Part shown: piece by piece, positions 35,213 through 45,684 of the stretch | Position numbering within the stretch: the stretch's first letter is position 1 | How the letters are laid out: each line of letters opens with the position of its first letter | From: Rossellomorea vietnamensis | GTDB taxonomy: Bacteria; Bacillota; Bacilli; Bacillales; Bacillaceae_B | Direction of reading: 5' to 3' | NCBI RefSeq assembly: GCF_001305855.1 | Contig: NZ_LIXZ01000001.1 | Coordinates: 1 to 64,000 of the forward strand | Length of the DNA stretch: 64,000 nucleotides | Made by a program: the position numbers and the translations under genes | The notes under the pieces: generated by a model | The model's database searches: none | What the model saw: the letters and a program-made list of their open reading frames with translations, nothing else | Told to the model about the DNA's origin: nothing

Positions 35213-36454
35213 TTATTTTTTCATATTTTGAGGCAGGTTCCCAGCCGGGCTGATGAGTGAAGAAGCATAGTCATCTGTGAAGATTTCCAAAGCGAGACGA
35301 TTGACTTTATCCATGGTCACTCCATCGATTTCTTCGACGATTTCATCGAGGGTCCGGTGTCGTTTCAGCAGTAATTCATTCTTTCCGTTCCTGCTCATAC
35401 GGCTATTGGTGCTTTCTAAACTCAACATAAGATTACCTTTTAATTGCTCTTTGCTGTTTTGCAATTCTTTCGAGGTAATCCCCTCTCCTTTAAGAGTTAC
35501 TAGTGTACTGTCGATGGTATCGAATAATTCATCTAATTGATTGGCCCCTGTCCCTCCATAAATGGTTACCATCCCGCTGTCTTCGTAAGCAGAGTGATAG
35601 GAGAATACAGAATAAGCGAGTCCTCTCTGTTCACGAACCTCCTGGAACAGGCGGGAAGACATACTGCCACCCAATACGTTATTCAACACAATCAAGTTGT
35701 AAATGTCAGGATGACCGATTTCGAGACCATCGAAACCTAAGCATAAATGGGCCTGTTCCGTATCTTTCTTACGGGCAAGCTTATTGTAATGAAACGCAGG
35801 TTTGATCCTCTCTTCCGGACCTTTTCCGCCTTCATATGAACCGAATAACTTTTCAACCTCTTTGATGAATGTCTCGTCCACATTTCCTGCAACGGACACC
35901 ACTACCTGGTCCGGTGTGTACATGTCATGCATATATTCCTTCAATTTTGACTGATTAAATGTATTCAGTGTACCTTCCGTTCCCAGGATAGGATAGCCCA
36001 GTGGATGCTCTTCATAAACTGCCTTACTAAGTAAATCATGTACTATATCGTCAGGAGTATCTTCATACATTTTTATTTCCTCATACACTACATTTTTTTC
36101 CTTATTTAACTCCTCTTCTACATATGTGGAGTTGAAGAACATATCTGAAAGTGTATGTAATGCGTAATCTGCATGATTGTCCAATACTTTTGCATAATAG
36201 CACGTATATTCCTTTGAAGTAAATGCGTTTACCTGTCCACCTATGCTGTCAAAGGACTCGGCTATTTCACGTGCAGTCTTGGTCTTTGTGCCTTTAAAAA
36301 ACATATGCTCAAGAAAATGGGAGATCCCATTATTTTGTTCGGTTTCATTTCGCGAGCCTGTTCCAATCCAGACCCCTATTGCTACGGAACGAACGTGTGG
36401 AATTTCTTCCAGTACGATTCGCAATCCATTTTGACATGTATATTTCTTAATCAA
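35213..36454 (-). CDS. mlpA: M16 zinc protease MlpA (YmxG)
   Basis: A 413-residue mitochondrial-processing-peptidase-like protease, cytoplasmic. The zinc motif HFLEH lies at 46-50, with the distal Glu in the NVVYEEIKMYED stretch near 120-130. The C-terminal half has the REQRGLAYSVFSYHS substrate-binding loop. This is the third M16 protein in the window and, unlike ymfF/ymfH, it is the single-chain homodimer type. It follows ylxY closely and ends at a strong terminator. Confidence 0.95.
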   Translation of the reverse strand: MIKKYTCQNGLRIVLEEIPHVRSVAIGVWIGTGSRNETEQNNGISHFLEHMFFKGTKTKTAREIAESFDSIGGQVNAFTSKEYTCYYAKVLDNHADYALHTLSDMFFNSTYVEEELNKEKNVVYEEIKMYEDTPDDIVHDLLSKAVYEEHPLGYPILGTEGTLNTFNQSKLKEYMHDMYTPDQVVVSVAGNVDETFIKEVEKLFGSYEGGKGPEERIKPAFHYNKLARKKDTEQAHLCLGFDGLEIGHPDIYNLIVLNNVLGGSMSSRLFQEVREQRGLAYSVFSYHSAYEDSGMVTIYGGTGANQLDELFDTIDSTLVTLKGEGITSKELQNSKEQLKGNLMLSLESTNSRMSRNGKNELLLKRHRTLDEIVEEIDGVTMDKVNRLALEIFTDDYASSLISPAGNLPQNMKK

Positions 36455-36482
36455 GAAAGTTCCTCCTATTCATGATGTGAAG

Positions 36483-37487
36483 TTACTGCTTCTTCTTACT
36501 ATTTCCTTGTTGTGATGAATTATCTGCCTCTTCTACGATTCTCTCTTCTTTCACTAAACTTGAAATCGTACCTAGCCTCAAATTTTTTTCTTTTATTTGA
36601 AGAATCAGTGTGTTCAATGAATTGGCTGTTGAAGCTGTAGGATGCATGAGTACAATCGCCCCTTTGTGCATTTTACCCATTACACGTTCAATTAGCACAT
36701 TGGGTTGTGGTTTTTGCCAGTCAATCGTATCAACACTCCACATGATCGTCCTCATTTGCATGTCATCTGCAATTTTTACAACTTCATCCCTGTAGCTGCC
36801 GCTTGGCGGAGCAAACCACTTTACTTTTTCACCTGTGGTCACTTCAATCATTTCATTTGTTTTTTTCAATTCTTCTTTTACCTTGCTGGCTTCAAGTACC
36901 TTCATATCAGGATGGGAATATGAATGATTCCCCACCTCATGTCCCGCATCCACGATCATCTTCGCCAAATCCGGGTTATTCTTCACCCATCTCCCCTCTA
37001 GAAAGAACGTAGCATATACCTGATGCTTTTTCAAAGTTGCAAGCATATCAGGGATGTATTCATTTCCCCACGCTACATTGATTATAAAGGATACCATGGG
37101 CTTATCAGGATTCCCACGATAGACAGGAGAGGCAGGTAAATCAGGTAAATGCTTTTCAGGAGGGATTTGTTTGTAAACCAGCTTGTCTTCATCAAATGAT
37201 TTTTCTTTCTTCATATTTTGTAAGGACGCCTCTACGTCTACTTTCAATCCATTATATCCAGGTGTAGCTTTCCAAACGGTATCTATCACAGCATCCTGAG
37301 CCGGTATCTCTCTTGATTTGGCTTCCTCTTTTATCATACGGGTAAGATCGTTTGTGTTGTTTCCCCCACTCACTACTACTGCCTCTTTTTTTAACCCGGT
37401 CACATACTGATCTGTTAGAGGATTCTCCACTGCTACTAAAGTCAGAATAGCAATTAGACTAATTCCAATCAAGTATTTTTTTTCCAT
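36483..37487 (-). CDS. ylxY: Polysaccharide-deacetylase-like protein YlxY, with altered active site
   Basis: 334 residues: an N-terminal membrane/signal helix (about 4-20), an extracytoplasmic linker, and a NodB-type domain (about 125-310). The His motif NHSYSHPDM, the FAPPSGSYRD motif, WSVDTIDW and the final LMHPT are visible. Motif 1, normally TFDDG with the catalytic Asp, reads SFIINVAWG, so classical deacetylase activity is doubtful. It is related to PdaB of spore cortex maintenance. The start at 37487 follows AAGGTGG; the open frame extends 19 codons further without support. Confidence 0.88.
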   Translation of the reverse strand: MEKKYLIGISLIAILTLVAVENPLTDQYVTGLKKEAVVVSGGNNTNDLTRMIKEEAKSREIPAQDAVIDTVWKATPGYNGLKVDVEASLQNMKKEKSFDEDKLVYKQIPPEKHLPDLPASPVYRGNPDKPMVSFIINVAWGNEYIPDMLATLKKHQVYATFFLEGRWVKNNPDLAKMIVDAGHEVGNHSYSHPDMKVLEASKVKEELKKTNEMIEVTTGEKVKWFAPPSGSYRDEVVKIADDMQMRTIMWSVDTIDWQKPQPNVLIERVMGKMHKGAIVLMHPTASTANSLNTLILQIKEKNLRLGTISSLVKEERIVEEADNSSQQGNSKKKQ

Positions 37488-37576
37488 CCCTGTCCACCTT
37501 CCTTCTCCTACAAACATATGTAAGAAAAGAACAGGGTAGAACATGCTGCATAAAGCTCGTCGAACAGATAAAAAAA

Positions 37577-37613
37577 GCCGTCCCGGAGGAGAGTTTGCTC
37601 CCTACAGGACAGC
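37577..37613 (-). terminator. Terminator of pnpA
   Basis: A 7-bp stem with a G-U pair (37577-37583 with 37607-37613) and an inner GGAG/CTCC extension; seven T follow on the minus strand. Confidence 0.8.
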
Positions 37614-37630
37614 CTGCCAATCTTAAAAGA

Positions 37631-39754
37631 TTAACCCTGGTTTTGTTCTTCCTTTTCACGCTGTTCTTTAAGAACTGCTTTTCGTGATAAGTTGACTCTT
37701 CCTTGGTTATCGATATCCAGAACCTTTACAAGGATTTCGTCACCGATCGCCACTACATCTTCAACCTTGCGGATACGTTCTTCTGCAAGTTCAGAAATAT
37801 GAACAAGTCCATCTTTACCACTGAAGATTTCTACAAATGCACCGAATTTCTCAATTCGTTTCACTTTTCCAAGATACATTTGCCCAGCTTCGACTTCTCT
37901 TACGATATCTTCAATCGTTTTCTTAGCTACTTTATTCATCTCTTCATCAGTAGAGGAGATGAAGATCGTTCCGTCCTGCTCAATATCAATCTTAACGCCT
38001 GTTTCGTCGATGATCTTATTGATCTGCTTACCACTTGGTCCAATGACATCGCGGATTTTATCAGGATTAATATGCATGGTCAGGATCTTCGGAGCGTATT
38101 GGGACAGACTCGTTCTTGCTTCACCGATTGTTGCTAACATGCTGTCAAGAATCTGCATTCTTCCTTTTTTAGCTTGTTGAAGTGCTTCTTCAAGAATTTC
38201 ACGGGATAATCCATCAATTTTGATATCCATTTGAAGAGCAGTTACACCTTTAGAAGTTCCAGCAACTTTAAAGTCCATGTCACCAAGGTGATCTTCCATT
38301 CCTTGAATATCTGTCAGGATGGAGTAATTTTCACCAGATTTGATAAGCCCCATTGCTATCCCGGCTACAGGTGCTTTAATTGGAACACCGGCGTCCATCA
38401 TTGCGAGGGTACTTGCACAAATACTTGCTTGAGAAGTTGAACCGTTGGATTCGAGGACTTCTGAAACAAGACGAATGGTATAAGGGAAGTCTTTTTCATT
38501 TGGAATAATTGGATCCAGAGCCTTTTCTCCCAATGCTCCGTGTCCGATTTCACGACGACCAGGTCCTCTGATCGGTCCTGTAGAACCTACACTGAATTGA
38601 GGGAAATTATAATGGTGCATGAATCGTTTTGATTCTTCGATCCCAAGACCATCAAGCACCTGAACATCTCCTAAAGCACCCAGCGTACAAATACTTAGCG
38701 CCTGGGTTTGTCCACGTGTGAATAGTCCAGAACCATGAGTTCTTGGCAATAAACCAACCTCAGAAGACAGTGGACGGATTTCATCAACCTTACGGCCATC
38801 AGGGCGTACTTTATCTTCAGTGATCAGTCGGCGAACTTCATTTTTCACAAGCATATCCAATACCTTTTTCACTTGTTTCAAGGTAGCTTCATCAGCTTCC
38901 TTCTCTTCTTCATAAACGGCCATCACTTTATCTTTAACATTTCCAATTGCTTCTTCACGAGCATGCTTCTCTTGAACTTGAATGGCAGGAATCAATTCAC
39001 TTTCACATAAGGAACGAACCTCTGCTTCAACGTCTTGATCCAATTCAACAAGTTGAATTGCAGATTTCTCTTTACCGACTTTAGCGACGATTTCTTCCTG
39101 GAAAGCAACCAGACGCTTAATCTCTTCATGACCGAACATGATCGCTTCAAGCATTGTCTCTTCCGGAACCTCATTTGCTCCCGCTTCTACCATATTGATG
39201 GCATCTTTCGTACCAGCTACAGATAAATGAATCTCACTCTTCTCCAATTGCTCAACAGAAGGGTTAATGATGAATTCTCCATCCACAAGTCCAACAATGA
39301 CTCCTGCAATCGGACCTTCGAACGGAATATCTGAAACCGAAAGCGCTAATGAAGAACCAAACATAGCAGCCATTTCGGATGAACAATTTTGGTCCACACT
39401 CATCACAATGCTGATTACTTGAACTTCATTACGAAATCCATCTGCGAACAATGGTCGGATGGGACGATCTATTAAGCGGCTCGCCAGGATGGCTTTCTCA
39501 CTCGGACGGCCTTCACGTTTAATGAAACCTCCAGGGATTTTACCCACTGCATATAATCTCTCTTCATAGTTAACGGTTAATGGGAAGAAATCCAAAGGTT
39601 TTGGTTCTTTCGAAGCTGTAGCACTGCTAAGTACCGCAGTATCTCCATAACGTACCATTACCGCTCCATTCGCTTGTTTGGCAAATTGGCCAACTTCGAC
39701 CGTCAATTCTCTTCCGGCCCATTCGATGGAAAAGGTTTGTTTAGTTTGTTCCAT
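37631..39754 (-). CDS. pnpA: Polynucleotide phosphorylase
   Basis: A 3'-5' phosphorolytic exoribonuclease, the main mRNA-decay exonuclease, forming trimers. The 707 residues hold two RNase PH-like domains (about 10-140 and 325-545), a helical linker, a KH domain (about 553-612, [20 protein letters not shown]) and an S1 domain (about 622-690, [16 protein letters not shown]). The [13 protein letters not shown] and [19 protein letters not shown] active-site stretches are complete. It lies downstream of rpsO, as in most bacteria. Confidence 0.98.
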   Translation of the reverse strand: MEQTKQTFSIEWAGRELTVEVGQFAKQANGAVMVRYGDTAVLSSATASKEPKPLDFFPLTVNYEERLYAVGKIPGGFIKREGRPSEKAILASRLIDRPIRPLFADGFRNEVQVISIVMSVDQNCSSEMAAMFGSSLALSVSDIPFEGPIAGVIVGLVDGEFIINPSVEQLEKSEIHLSVAGTKDAINMVEAGANEVPEETMLEAIMFGHEEIKRLVAFQEEIVAKVGKEKSAIQLVELDQDVEAEVRSLCESELIPAIQVQEKHAREEAIGNVKDKVMAVYEEEKEADEATLKQVKKVLDMLVKNEVRRLITEDKVRPDGRKVDEIRPLSSEVGLLPRTHGSGLFTRGQTQALSICTLGALGDVQVLDGLGIEESKRFMHHYNFPQFSVGSTGPIRGPGRREIGHGALGEKALDPIIPNEKDFPYTIRLVSEVLESNGSTSQASICASTLAMMDAGVPIKAPVAGIAMGLIKSGENYSILTDIQGMEDHLGDMDFKVAGTSKGVTALQMDIKIDGLSREILEEALQQAKKGRMQILDSMLATIGEARTSLSQYAPKILTMHINPDKIRDVIGPSGKQINKIIDETGVKIDIEQDGTIFISSTDEEMNKVAKKTIEDIVREVEAGQMYLGKVKRIEKFGAFVEIFSGKDGLVHISELAEERIRKVEDVVAIGDEILVKVLDIDNQGRVNLSRKAVLKEQREKEEQNQG

Positions 39755-40020
39755 AAAGTGTACCCCTCTCTTTATATATCACTAAAAGGTTCGGCCTGTA
39801 CCCAACCCGGATAAACATAAAATTAATCTATATCATGCACATATGCGCTGTTATATTCGTTTATTTGAATCCCTGCTGACTATGTAAATACAGGATGTTG
39901 TATCACTGCGGATGCTTCACCAATTAAACGAGGGTCTGCTATCCACTCAGTATACATATTATGTATTTTAGACAAAAACGAGTAAAATGAATACGTTAAA
40001 TGATGAAAATGTATAAAAAG

Positions 40021-40050
40021 AAGTGGAGGATCATACAAAGATTTCCACTT
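40021..40050 (-). terminator. Second hairpin downstream of rpsO
   Basis: AAGTGGA (40021-40027) pairs with TCCACTT (40044-40050); CTTTTTATAC follows on the minus strand. Either a backup terminator or a processing site. Confidence 0.55.
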
Positions 40051-40066
40051 ATGAAAGCTAAAGAAA

Positions 40067-40087
40067 AAGCGGGACATAATCCCGCTT
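40067..40087 (-). terminator. Terminator of rpsO
   Basis: An 8-bp perfect stem AAGCGGGA / TCCCGCTT (40067-40074 with 40080-40087) with TTTC after it on the minus strand. Confidence 0.8.
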
Positions 40088-40098
40088 CCTTTGTCTGT

Positions 40099-40368
40099 TT
40101 ATCGACGTAAACCTAATTTGTTAATTAACTCACGGTAGCGTTGTACATCTTTCTTACGTAAGTAAGATAATAGATTACGACGGTGACCTACCATTTTAAG
40201 AAGACCGCGACGAGAGTGGTGATCTTTCTTGTGAACGCGTAAGTGATCGTTCAGGTTGTTAATTTCTTCAGTTAGGACAGCAATTTGAACTTCTGGAGAT
40301 CCAGTATCGTTCTCATGTACTTTGTATTCACTGATAAGTTCGTTTTTACGTTCTTTAGTGATAGCCAT
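40099..40368 (-). CDS. rpsO: Ribosomal protein S15
   Basis: An 89-residue small-subunit protein binding 16S rRNA and organising the platform. It is essentially family consensus: [37 protein letters not shown] and the C-terminal [10 protein letters not shown] chose the ATG at 40368 after AGGAGGTGAAAAGG. It has its own promoter and about 90 nt of leader, which in Firmicutes often mediates S15 autoregulation. Confidence 0.99.
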   Translation of the reverse strand: MAITKERKNELISEYKVHENDTGSPEVQIAVLTEEINNLNDHLRVHKKDHHSRRGLLKMVGHRRNLLSYLRKKDVQRYRELINKLGLRR

Positions 40369-40377
40369 CCTTTTCAC

Positions 40378-40503
40378 CTCCTAGTAATTTCTTTCAAATC
40401 CCCTGTTACTGAGCAGCCGTTGGTGAATCGTGATGCCAAGCAAAGGTTCATTTCATACGATATTTAGAATACTACTCTTTTGAATAAAAATCAAGTGTAA
40501 TCC
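40378..40503 (-). promoter_or_regulatory. rpsO promoter and leader
   Basis: -35 TTGATT (40494-40489), 17-bp spacer, -10 TATTCT (40471-40466) on the minus strand. The leader contains GC-rich segments able to pair around the ribosome site. Autoregulation by S15 is a known theme, but the structure here was not computed. Confidence 0.6.
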
Positions 40504-41454
40504 TCAATTTTTCGCAAAGTAGTCTATCGCCTGGTCTTTATCTTTCTGAATTTGGGAGATTAGCTCCTCTATTCCGGAAAATTTCTGTTCGTCCCTTATT
40601 CTATCATACCATTCAATGAATACTTCCTCTCCGTAAATGGAAGTGTGGAAATCAAAAAGATGCACTTCAATTGTCAAAGAATAATCATCCGGATTTTTAA
40701 AGGTCGGCTTGTACCCGATATTGCACACACCTTCAAACCATTTATCATGAATTTTCATCCTTACCGCATACACCCCCACCTTAGGGGTCAAGTAGTCATC
40801 AGAGAGTTCGATATTTGCTGTAGGAAACCCGATTTTCCTCCCTCTTTTATCTCCGTGTATGACCGTTCCCTTCATTTTGAATGGTCTGCCAAGAAGCTTT
40901 TTCACCCTGCAAACATCGCCCTCTTTAAGGTTTTCCCTTATTAAGGAAGAACTCACTTTCAAATCCAGGTCAGCATCTGTCAGCTTCGAAACGGTCGTGG
41001 AGGCAAACATATCGCGGGAATGGAATGGCAGGGTTTCCATCGTCCCCTTCCCCAGTCTGCCATATGAATAATCATATCCTGCTACAACATGCCTAACATT
41101 AAGGCCGATAATATATTGATCCACGAAGTCCTGCGGGGTCAGATTTGCAAATTCTGACGTAAACCGGACAATGAATAAATAATCCACACCGAGTTCCTTT
41201 ATGATTTCTTTCTTATCTTCCAGGGGTGTTATGTAGTGTATATGCTTGTGTTTATGACCTAATACAACGGAAGGATGAGGATCAAATGTCATCACCGCGC
41301 TGCAAACGTCCTGTTCCTTCGCTTCTTCCACTGCTGCCCTGATCACCCTTTGATGGCCTTTATGAACGCCATCGAAATAACCCAGAGCGAGTACAAGTGG
41401 TGGAAATTCATTCTTACTAATTGAATGGGGATGATGTACAGTTATTACTTTCAC
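40504..41454 (-). CDS. ribF: Bifunctional riboflavin kinase/FAD synthetase
   Basis: Makes FMN from riboflavin and FAD from FMN (ribC in B. subtilis). The 316 residues hold an N-terminal nucleotidyltransferase domain with LGYFDGVHKGHQ (H31, H34 of the HxGH motif) and a C-terminal kinase domain (about 180-310) with GRKIGFPTANIEL and GVCNIGYKPTF. It follows truB by 18 bp and probably closes that part of the operon. Confidence 0.97.
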   Translation of the reverse strand: MKVITVHHPHSISKNEFPPLVLALGYFDGVHKGHQRVIRAAVEEAKEQDVCSAVMTFDPHPSVVLGHKHKHIHYITPLEDKKEIIKELGVDYLFIVRFTSEFANLTPQDFVDQYIIGLNVRHVVAGYDYSYGRLGKGTMETLPFHSRDMFASTTVSKLTDADLDLKVSSSLIRENLKEGDVCRVKKLLGRPFKMKGTVIHGDKRGRKIGFPTANIELSDDYLTPKVGVYAVRMKIHDKWFEGVCNIGYKPTFKNPDDYSLTIEVHLFDFHTSIYGEEVFIEWYDRIRDEQKFSGIEELISQIQKDKDQAIDYFAKN

Positions 41455-41472
41455 AGTATTTCACCTTTTTCA

Positions 41473-42378
41473 CTAGTCGTTGAAAAGCACTTTGACAGGC
41501 TTGATGATCCCAGGCTTGTCAGGATGCCTCTGATAGATGGCGATAGCCTTACCTTTATGCTCCATCACTACGGAACCGTCCTGCCAGTCCTCAGGCTCTT
41601 CAAGGCGTGCTCCGTTCTTCACTTTCTCTGCTAATGTATCACTAATTGTCATTTTCGGCAAATGAGAAAGCCCCATTTCCAGTGGAAGGAGAAGGTTTTG
41701 TGGATCCTCATTTTGAACAAACTCTTGAATCTGTTCGAACGTGATACAATCTTCTTTTCTAAAACAGGCTGATTGTGTTCGTGTAAGGGCGGACATATGA
41801 GCTGGATACCCGAGGCCATTCCCGATTTCAACAGCAAGTGTCCTTACATAAGTCCCTTTCCCACAAACCACCTCAAAGGCGAATGAAGGGTAATCGCCGG
41901 CTAACTCATTCCACTCCTCCAGCAATTGCAGCCTGTGGATATGTACAGTCCTTGAAGGTCTGTCTATTTCTATGCCCTGTCTCGCATATTCATATAACCG
42001 CTTTCCATTTACTTTAACTGCCGAAAACATGGGGGGCGTCTGGATGATGTCTCCGGTCATGCCCTGCAGGATCCCCTCAACCTCCATTCTCGTTATGATC
42101 CGGTCCACCTTCTTTTCTTCAACCTTCTCTCCCCACGCGTCTTCTGTTGTGGTGGAATATCCGATCGTGACTTCTCCTTCATAGGTCTTTCCGGATGCTG
42201 TTATATATTCCGCTATCTTGGTTGCCCTTCCGATGCAAATAGGCAGGACACCCGAGACTTCAGGGTCCAGAGTACCGGTATGTCCGACTTTCTTTGTTCT
42301 GAGGAGTTTCCTCAACTTAAAGACACAGTCATGGGACGTCAATCCCCTGGGCTTCCATAAGGGCAGGATTCCATTCAT
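41473..42378 (-). CDS. truB: tRNA pseudouridine(55) synthase
   Basis: Converts U55 in the T-loop of tRNAs to pseudouridine. The 301 residues have the N-terminal LPLWKPRGLTSHD and catalytic Asp38 in GHTGTLDPEVSG, followed by the KTYEGEVTIGYST stretch, VVCGKGTYVRTLA and a PUA-like C-terminus. It lies downstream of rbfA across a terminator, so it may depend on read-through or its own promoter. Confidence 0.97.
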   Translation of the reverse strand: MNGILPLWKPRGLTSHDCVFKLRKLLRTKKVGHTGTLDPEVSGVLPICIGRATKIAEYITASGKTYEGEVTIGYSTTTEDAWGEKVEEKKVDRIITRMEVEGILQGMTGDIIQTPPMFSAVKVNGKRLYEYARQGIEIDRPSRTVHIHRLQLLEEWNELAGDYPSFAFEVVCGKGTYVRTLAVEIGNGLGYPAHMSALTRTQSACFRKEDCITFEQIQEFVQNEDPQNLLLPLEMGLSHLPKMTISDTLAEKVKNGARLEEPEDWQDGSVVMEHKGKAIAIYQRHPDKPGIIKPVKVLFND

Positions 42379-42429
42379 CTATATTACCTCCAGTATGCAT
42401 TGTATTTGGTCCTTTCAAGTAAAAAAAAT

Positions 42430-42474
42430 AAGGGCTGATCCTTTGGAATAGTCCTTCCGTCCGGATCAGCCCTT
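42430..42474 (-). terminator. Terminator of rbfA
   Basis: A 12-bp perfect stem AAGGGCTGATCC / GGATCAGCCCTT (42430-42441 with 42463-42474), followed by ATTTTTTTT on the minus strand. Confidence 0.9.
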
Positions 42475-42479
42475 TCATA

Positions 42480-42848
42480 TTACTCTTCTGTATCTTTAGA
42501 CTCTTCTGGTTCATCTTGAACTTTTCTTAATAAAGATTCAATATGGTTACCATAATCAATCGACTCATCAAACTCAAAAATAATTTCAGGTGTTTTACGC
42601 AGGCGGATTCTCTGTCCTACTTCAGAACGGATGAAACCTTTTGCCTTGGCAAGACCTTTAAGCGTGTTCTCTCTTTGGTCTTCCCCACCCAGAACGGTAA
42701 TATACACTTTTGCCTGTTGTAAGTCCCCGGATACTTGTACATCCGTAACCGTTACAAAGCCAATACGTGGATCCTTTATTTTTCGTCCGATAATATCGCT
42801 GAGCTCTTTCTTCATTTGCTCGCTAACACGATTCGCACGATGGCTCAT
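42480..42848 (-). CDS. rbfA: Ribosome-binding factor A
   Basis: A 122-residue KH-like factor that binds the 5' part of 16S rRNA during late 30S assembly. Recognised from [16 protein letters not shown], the [16 protein letters not shown] core and an acidic C-terminus. Start at 42848 after AGAGGTGATATTG; the frame begins 3 codons earlier. Usual position after infB and ylxP. Confidence 0.97.
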   Translation of the reverse strand: MSHRANRVSEQMKKELSDIIGRKIKDPRIGFVTVTDVQVSGDLQQAKVYITVLGGEDQRENTLKGLAKAKGFIRSEVGQRIRLRKTPEIIFEFDESIDYGNHIESLLRKVQDEPEESKDTEE

Positions 42849-42901
42849 CAATATCACCTCTTATATGTCGTTAATAATTATACGTTGATATAAGGCGTTC
42901 C

Positions 42902-43180
42902 TTATAGTGACTCGATTTGGGTTTCCAGTCGTTCCCACTCAGGAAAAGAATCCATGAATTTCAATGCATGTTCAATCTCTCTTTCACTCGCTCCCTTGGA
43001 AGAAGCGACAGTGACGATGGCAATCCTTGTACGCTGCCATACATCCTGATGCCCGATTTCAGATACCGATACATTGAATTTTTGTTTAAGGCGTGACATG
43101 ACCCTTTGCAGGACAGCCCGCTTATCTTTTAATGAGTGAGAGTCATAAATCATGCACTCACATTCAACATATGTGATCAT
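42902..43180 (-). CDS. ylxP: DUF503 family protein YlxP
   Basis: A 92-residue conserved protein, function uncertain (proposed link to ribosome assembly). Features: [20 protein letters not shown] at 8-27 and [20 protein letters not shown]. Its ATG overlaps the infB stop (ATGA). Confidence 0.94.
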   Translation of the reverse strand: MITYVECECMIYDSHSLKDKRAVLQRVMSRLKQKFNVSVSEIGHQDVWQRTRIAIVTVASSKGASEREIEHALKFMDSFPEWERLETQIESL

Positions 43181-45351
43181 TTACGTGTAATTTCCTCCAT
43201 GATGAAGGCTTCGATGATGTCGCCTTCCTTCACATCATTGAAGTTCTTGATCGTAATACCACATTCGTAACCTTTGGCTACGTCTTTCGCATCATCCTTA
43301 AAGCGCTTAAGTGCATCGAGTTCACCTTCGAAGATAACGATACCGTCGCGGATGAGACGCACTCCGCTATTACGAGAAATCTTACCTTCTGTTACATAGC
43401 TTCCCGCAATCGTACCAACTTTAGACACTTTAAATGTTTGACGTACTTCCGCCTGACCGATGATCTTCTCTTCAAATTCTGGGTCAAGCATCCCTTGCAT
43501 TGCCGCTTCAATCTCTTCCATTACCTTATAGATGATTCGGTGTAATCGAATTTCTACGCCCTCTGCTTCAGCAGTACGCTTGGCATTGACATCTGGTCGC
43601 ACGTTAAAGCCGATCACAATGGCATTTGAAGCAGACGCCAGTGTAATATCAGATTCATTGATCGCCCCTACACCTGTGTGGATGATCCGGATATTAACAC
43701 CTTCCACCTCAATCTTCATTAACGAAGCGGCGAGTGCTTCAACCGATCCTTGGACATCCGCTTTAAGCACAAGGTTCAGATCCTTCATTTCTCCCTGTTT
43801 CATTTGCTCGAACAGGGTCTCAAGACTTACCTTTGACTTCTCTCCACGCTGGGCTTGAAGTGCTTGGGATGCACGCGCTTCACCAACGGAACGCGCTGTT
43901 TTCTCATCTTCGAATACGACGAAACGGTCCCCAGCTTGTGGAACATCATTCAATCCCGTAATTTCTACAGGAGCAGAAGGGCCGGCCTCTTTCACACGGC
44001 GTCCAAGGTCATTGACCATAGCACGGACGCGCCCGAATGTATTACCTACTACAATTGGATCCCCTACTTTTAACGTTCCGTTTTGAACGAGTAAAGTAGC
44101 AACAGAACCGCGGCCTTTATCCAGTTGAGCTTCAATGACTGTTCCTTGGGCAAGACGATTCGGATTCGCTTTAAGCTCCTCCACTTCACTTACAAGAACG
44201 ATCATTTCAAGTAAATTGTCGATTCCTTCACCAGACAATGCGGATAATGGTACGAAGATTGTGTCTCCACCCCATGCTTCAGGAACCAATTCATACTCTG
44301 TCAGCTCCTGCATTACACGATCTGGGTTGGCAGCTTCTTTATCCATTTTATTCACAGCAATGATGATCGGTACTTCTGCTGCTTTCGCATGATTGATTGC
44401 TTCAACCGTTTGAGGCATAACACCGTCATCTGCAGCTACTACAATGATTGCAATGTCCGTCACTTTTGCACCGCGCGCACGCATAGTCGTGAAGGCAGCA
44501 TGCCCCGGAGTATCAAGGAATGTGATTTTCTTTCCGTCTACATCTACTTGATAAGCACCGATATGCTGGGTGATCCCGCCTGCTTCCCCTGCTGTGACTT
44601 TCGTGTTACGGATGGAGTCAAGAAGCGTTGTTTTACCATGATCGACGTGACCCATGATGGTTACGACAGATGGGCGTTCTTCGGCTTGCTCTTTTGTATC
44701 TTCAGTGAAATATACTTCAAGATCGGTCGCGTCCACCTTGATCTCTTCTTCCACTTCTACTCCGTATTCCCCTGCAATCAATTCGATCGAGTCTTTATCC
44801 AGTTCCTGATTGATGGTTGCCATGACACCAAGCATGAATAGTTTTTTTATGATTTCAGATGGTTCTTTATGAAGCTTTTTGGCAAGTTCTGAAACTGTCA
44901 GTGATTCTGAGAATGTGATCTTAGATGGAAGCTCTTTTTTCTTAGCAGGCGTTTGCTGTTGAGGAGCCTGTTTGAAATTTTTGTTCTGCTTATTTTGTTT
45001 GTTGTTTCTGTTTTTGTTGTTGTTATTATTATTATTGAAGACCTTTTTCTCCTTTGATTGGTTTTGTTGATCGTGTTTTTTTCCTTCACGACTTTTCGGT
45101 GCTGTCTTTACTTTTTCCTTGTTTGGAGCTTCGTCTGACTTGGATGCACTTGATTTAGATTCATTAGCGGCTTTATTCCCTTGCCCTTTTGAATCAGCTT
45201 TGTACATCGAGTCCAATTTTGTTACCGCGTCATCTTCTATAGTTGCCATATGGTTTGATACCTCAATATTCAGTTGCTTTAATTTTTCGATCACATCTTT
45301 ACTTGAAACATTGTATTTCTTTGCATATTCATATACACGCATCTTGCTCAT
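43177..45351 (-). CDS. infB: Translation initiation factor IF-2
   Basis: A GTPase that places initiator tRNA on the ribosome. 724 residues from the ATG at 45351, after GGGGGTGA. Order: IF2-N domain (1-50), a long basic low-complexity linker including a run of asparagines near residue 95, a second IF2-N-type segment (about 145-200), and the G domain with [19 protein letters not shown] and NKMD. Domains II, III and IV follow, ending in the C2 formyl-Met binding part. An internal start could yield a shorter IF-2 isoform, as in some bacteria; not tested here. Confidence 0.98.
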   Translation of the reverse strand: MSKMRVYEYAKKYNVSSKDVIEKLKQLNIEVSNHMATIEDDAVTKLDSMYKADSKGQGNKAANESKSSASKSDEAPNKEKVKTAPKSREGKKHDQQNQSKEKKVFNNNNNNNKNRNNKQNKQNKNFKQAPQQQTPAKKKELPSKITFSESLTVSELAKKLHKEPSEIIKKLFMLGVMATINQELDKDSIELIAGEYGVEVEEEIKVDATDLEVYFTEDTKEQAEERPSVVTIMGHVDHGKTTLLDSIRNTKVTAGEAGGITQHIGAYQVDVDGKKITFLDTPGHAAFTTMRARGAKVTDIAIIVVAADDGVMPQTVEAINHAKAAEVPIIIAVNKMDKEAANPDRVMQELTEYELVPEAWGGDTIFVPLSALSGEGIDNLLEMIVLVSEVEELKANPNRLAQGTVIEAQLDKGRGSVATLLVQNGTLKVGDPIVVGNTFGRVRAMVNDLGRRVKEAGPSAPVEITGLNDVPQAGDRFVVFEDEKTARSVGEARASQALQAQRGEKSKVSLETLFEQMKQGEMKDLNLVLKADVQGSVEALAASLMKIEVEGVNIRIIHTGVGAINESDITLASASNAIVIGFNVRPDVNAKRTAEAEGVEIRLHRIIYKVMEEIEAAMQGMLDPEFEEKIIGQAEVRQTFKVSKVGTIAGSYVTEGKISRNSGVRLIRDGIVIFEGELDALKRFKDDAKDVAKGYECGITIKNFNDVKEGDIIEAFIMEEITRK

Positions 45352-45371
45352 ATGTTCACCCCCACTGAGAT

Positions 45372-45674
45372 TCAATCGAGCAGTTCGGATAATTTTTTGG
45401 CAAAGCCGGCATCCATTACGGCGACGACTACCCTTGCCTCTTTTCCAATGGCTTGACCTACGTCATACCTGTTTTCCACTAAGCATACCGGGACATTATA
45501 CGATTTACATTTGTCCGTAATTTTCTTGTTTGTATTAGCAGAAGCATCTTTGGAAAGAATGACAAGTTTCGCTCGTCCACTGCGAACTTCTTTAATAACA
45601 AGCTCTTCACCTGAAATAATCTTACGTGCCCGATTTGCCAATCCTAAAAGTGACATCCAACGATTCTGATTCAT
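45372..45674 (-). CDS. ylxQ: L7Ae-family RNA-binding protein YlxQ
   Basis: A 100-residue ribosomal L7Ae/L30e-type protein that in B. subtilis binds kink-turn RNA. Typical are [18 protein letters not shown] and [13 protein letters not shown]. It lies 20 bp before the infB start and 10 bp after ylxR, inside the operon. Confidence 0.95.
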   Translation of the reverse strand: MNQNRWMSLLGLANRARKIISGEELVIKEVRSGRAKLVILSKDASANTNKKITDKCKSYNVPVCLVENRYDVGQAIGKEARVVVAVMDAGFAKKLSELLD

Positions 45675-45684
45675 ACGCTAAACG

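Larger units (their letters stand above)
39755..40098. other. rpsO-pnpA intergenic region
   Basis: 344 bp without a convincing gene. From rpsO it holds two successive hairpins (40067-40087 and 40021-40050) and then an AT-rich stretch. A possible -10 TATACT near 39950 lacks a good -35. The last 110 bp are a leader before the pnpA ribosome site AGAGAGGGG. A 65-codon open frame here has no ribosome site. Confidence 0.5.

Noticed and set aside
39880..40077. 65-codon open frame in the rpsO-pnpA gap
   Set aside because: It overlaps the second hairpin and the rpsO terminator and has no ribosome site or family.
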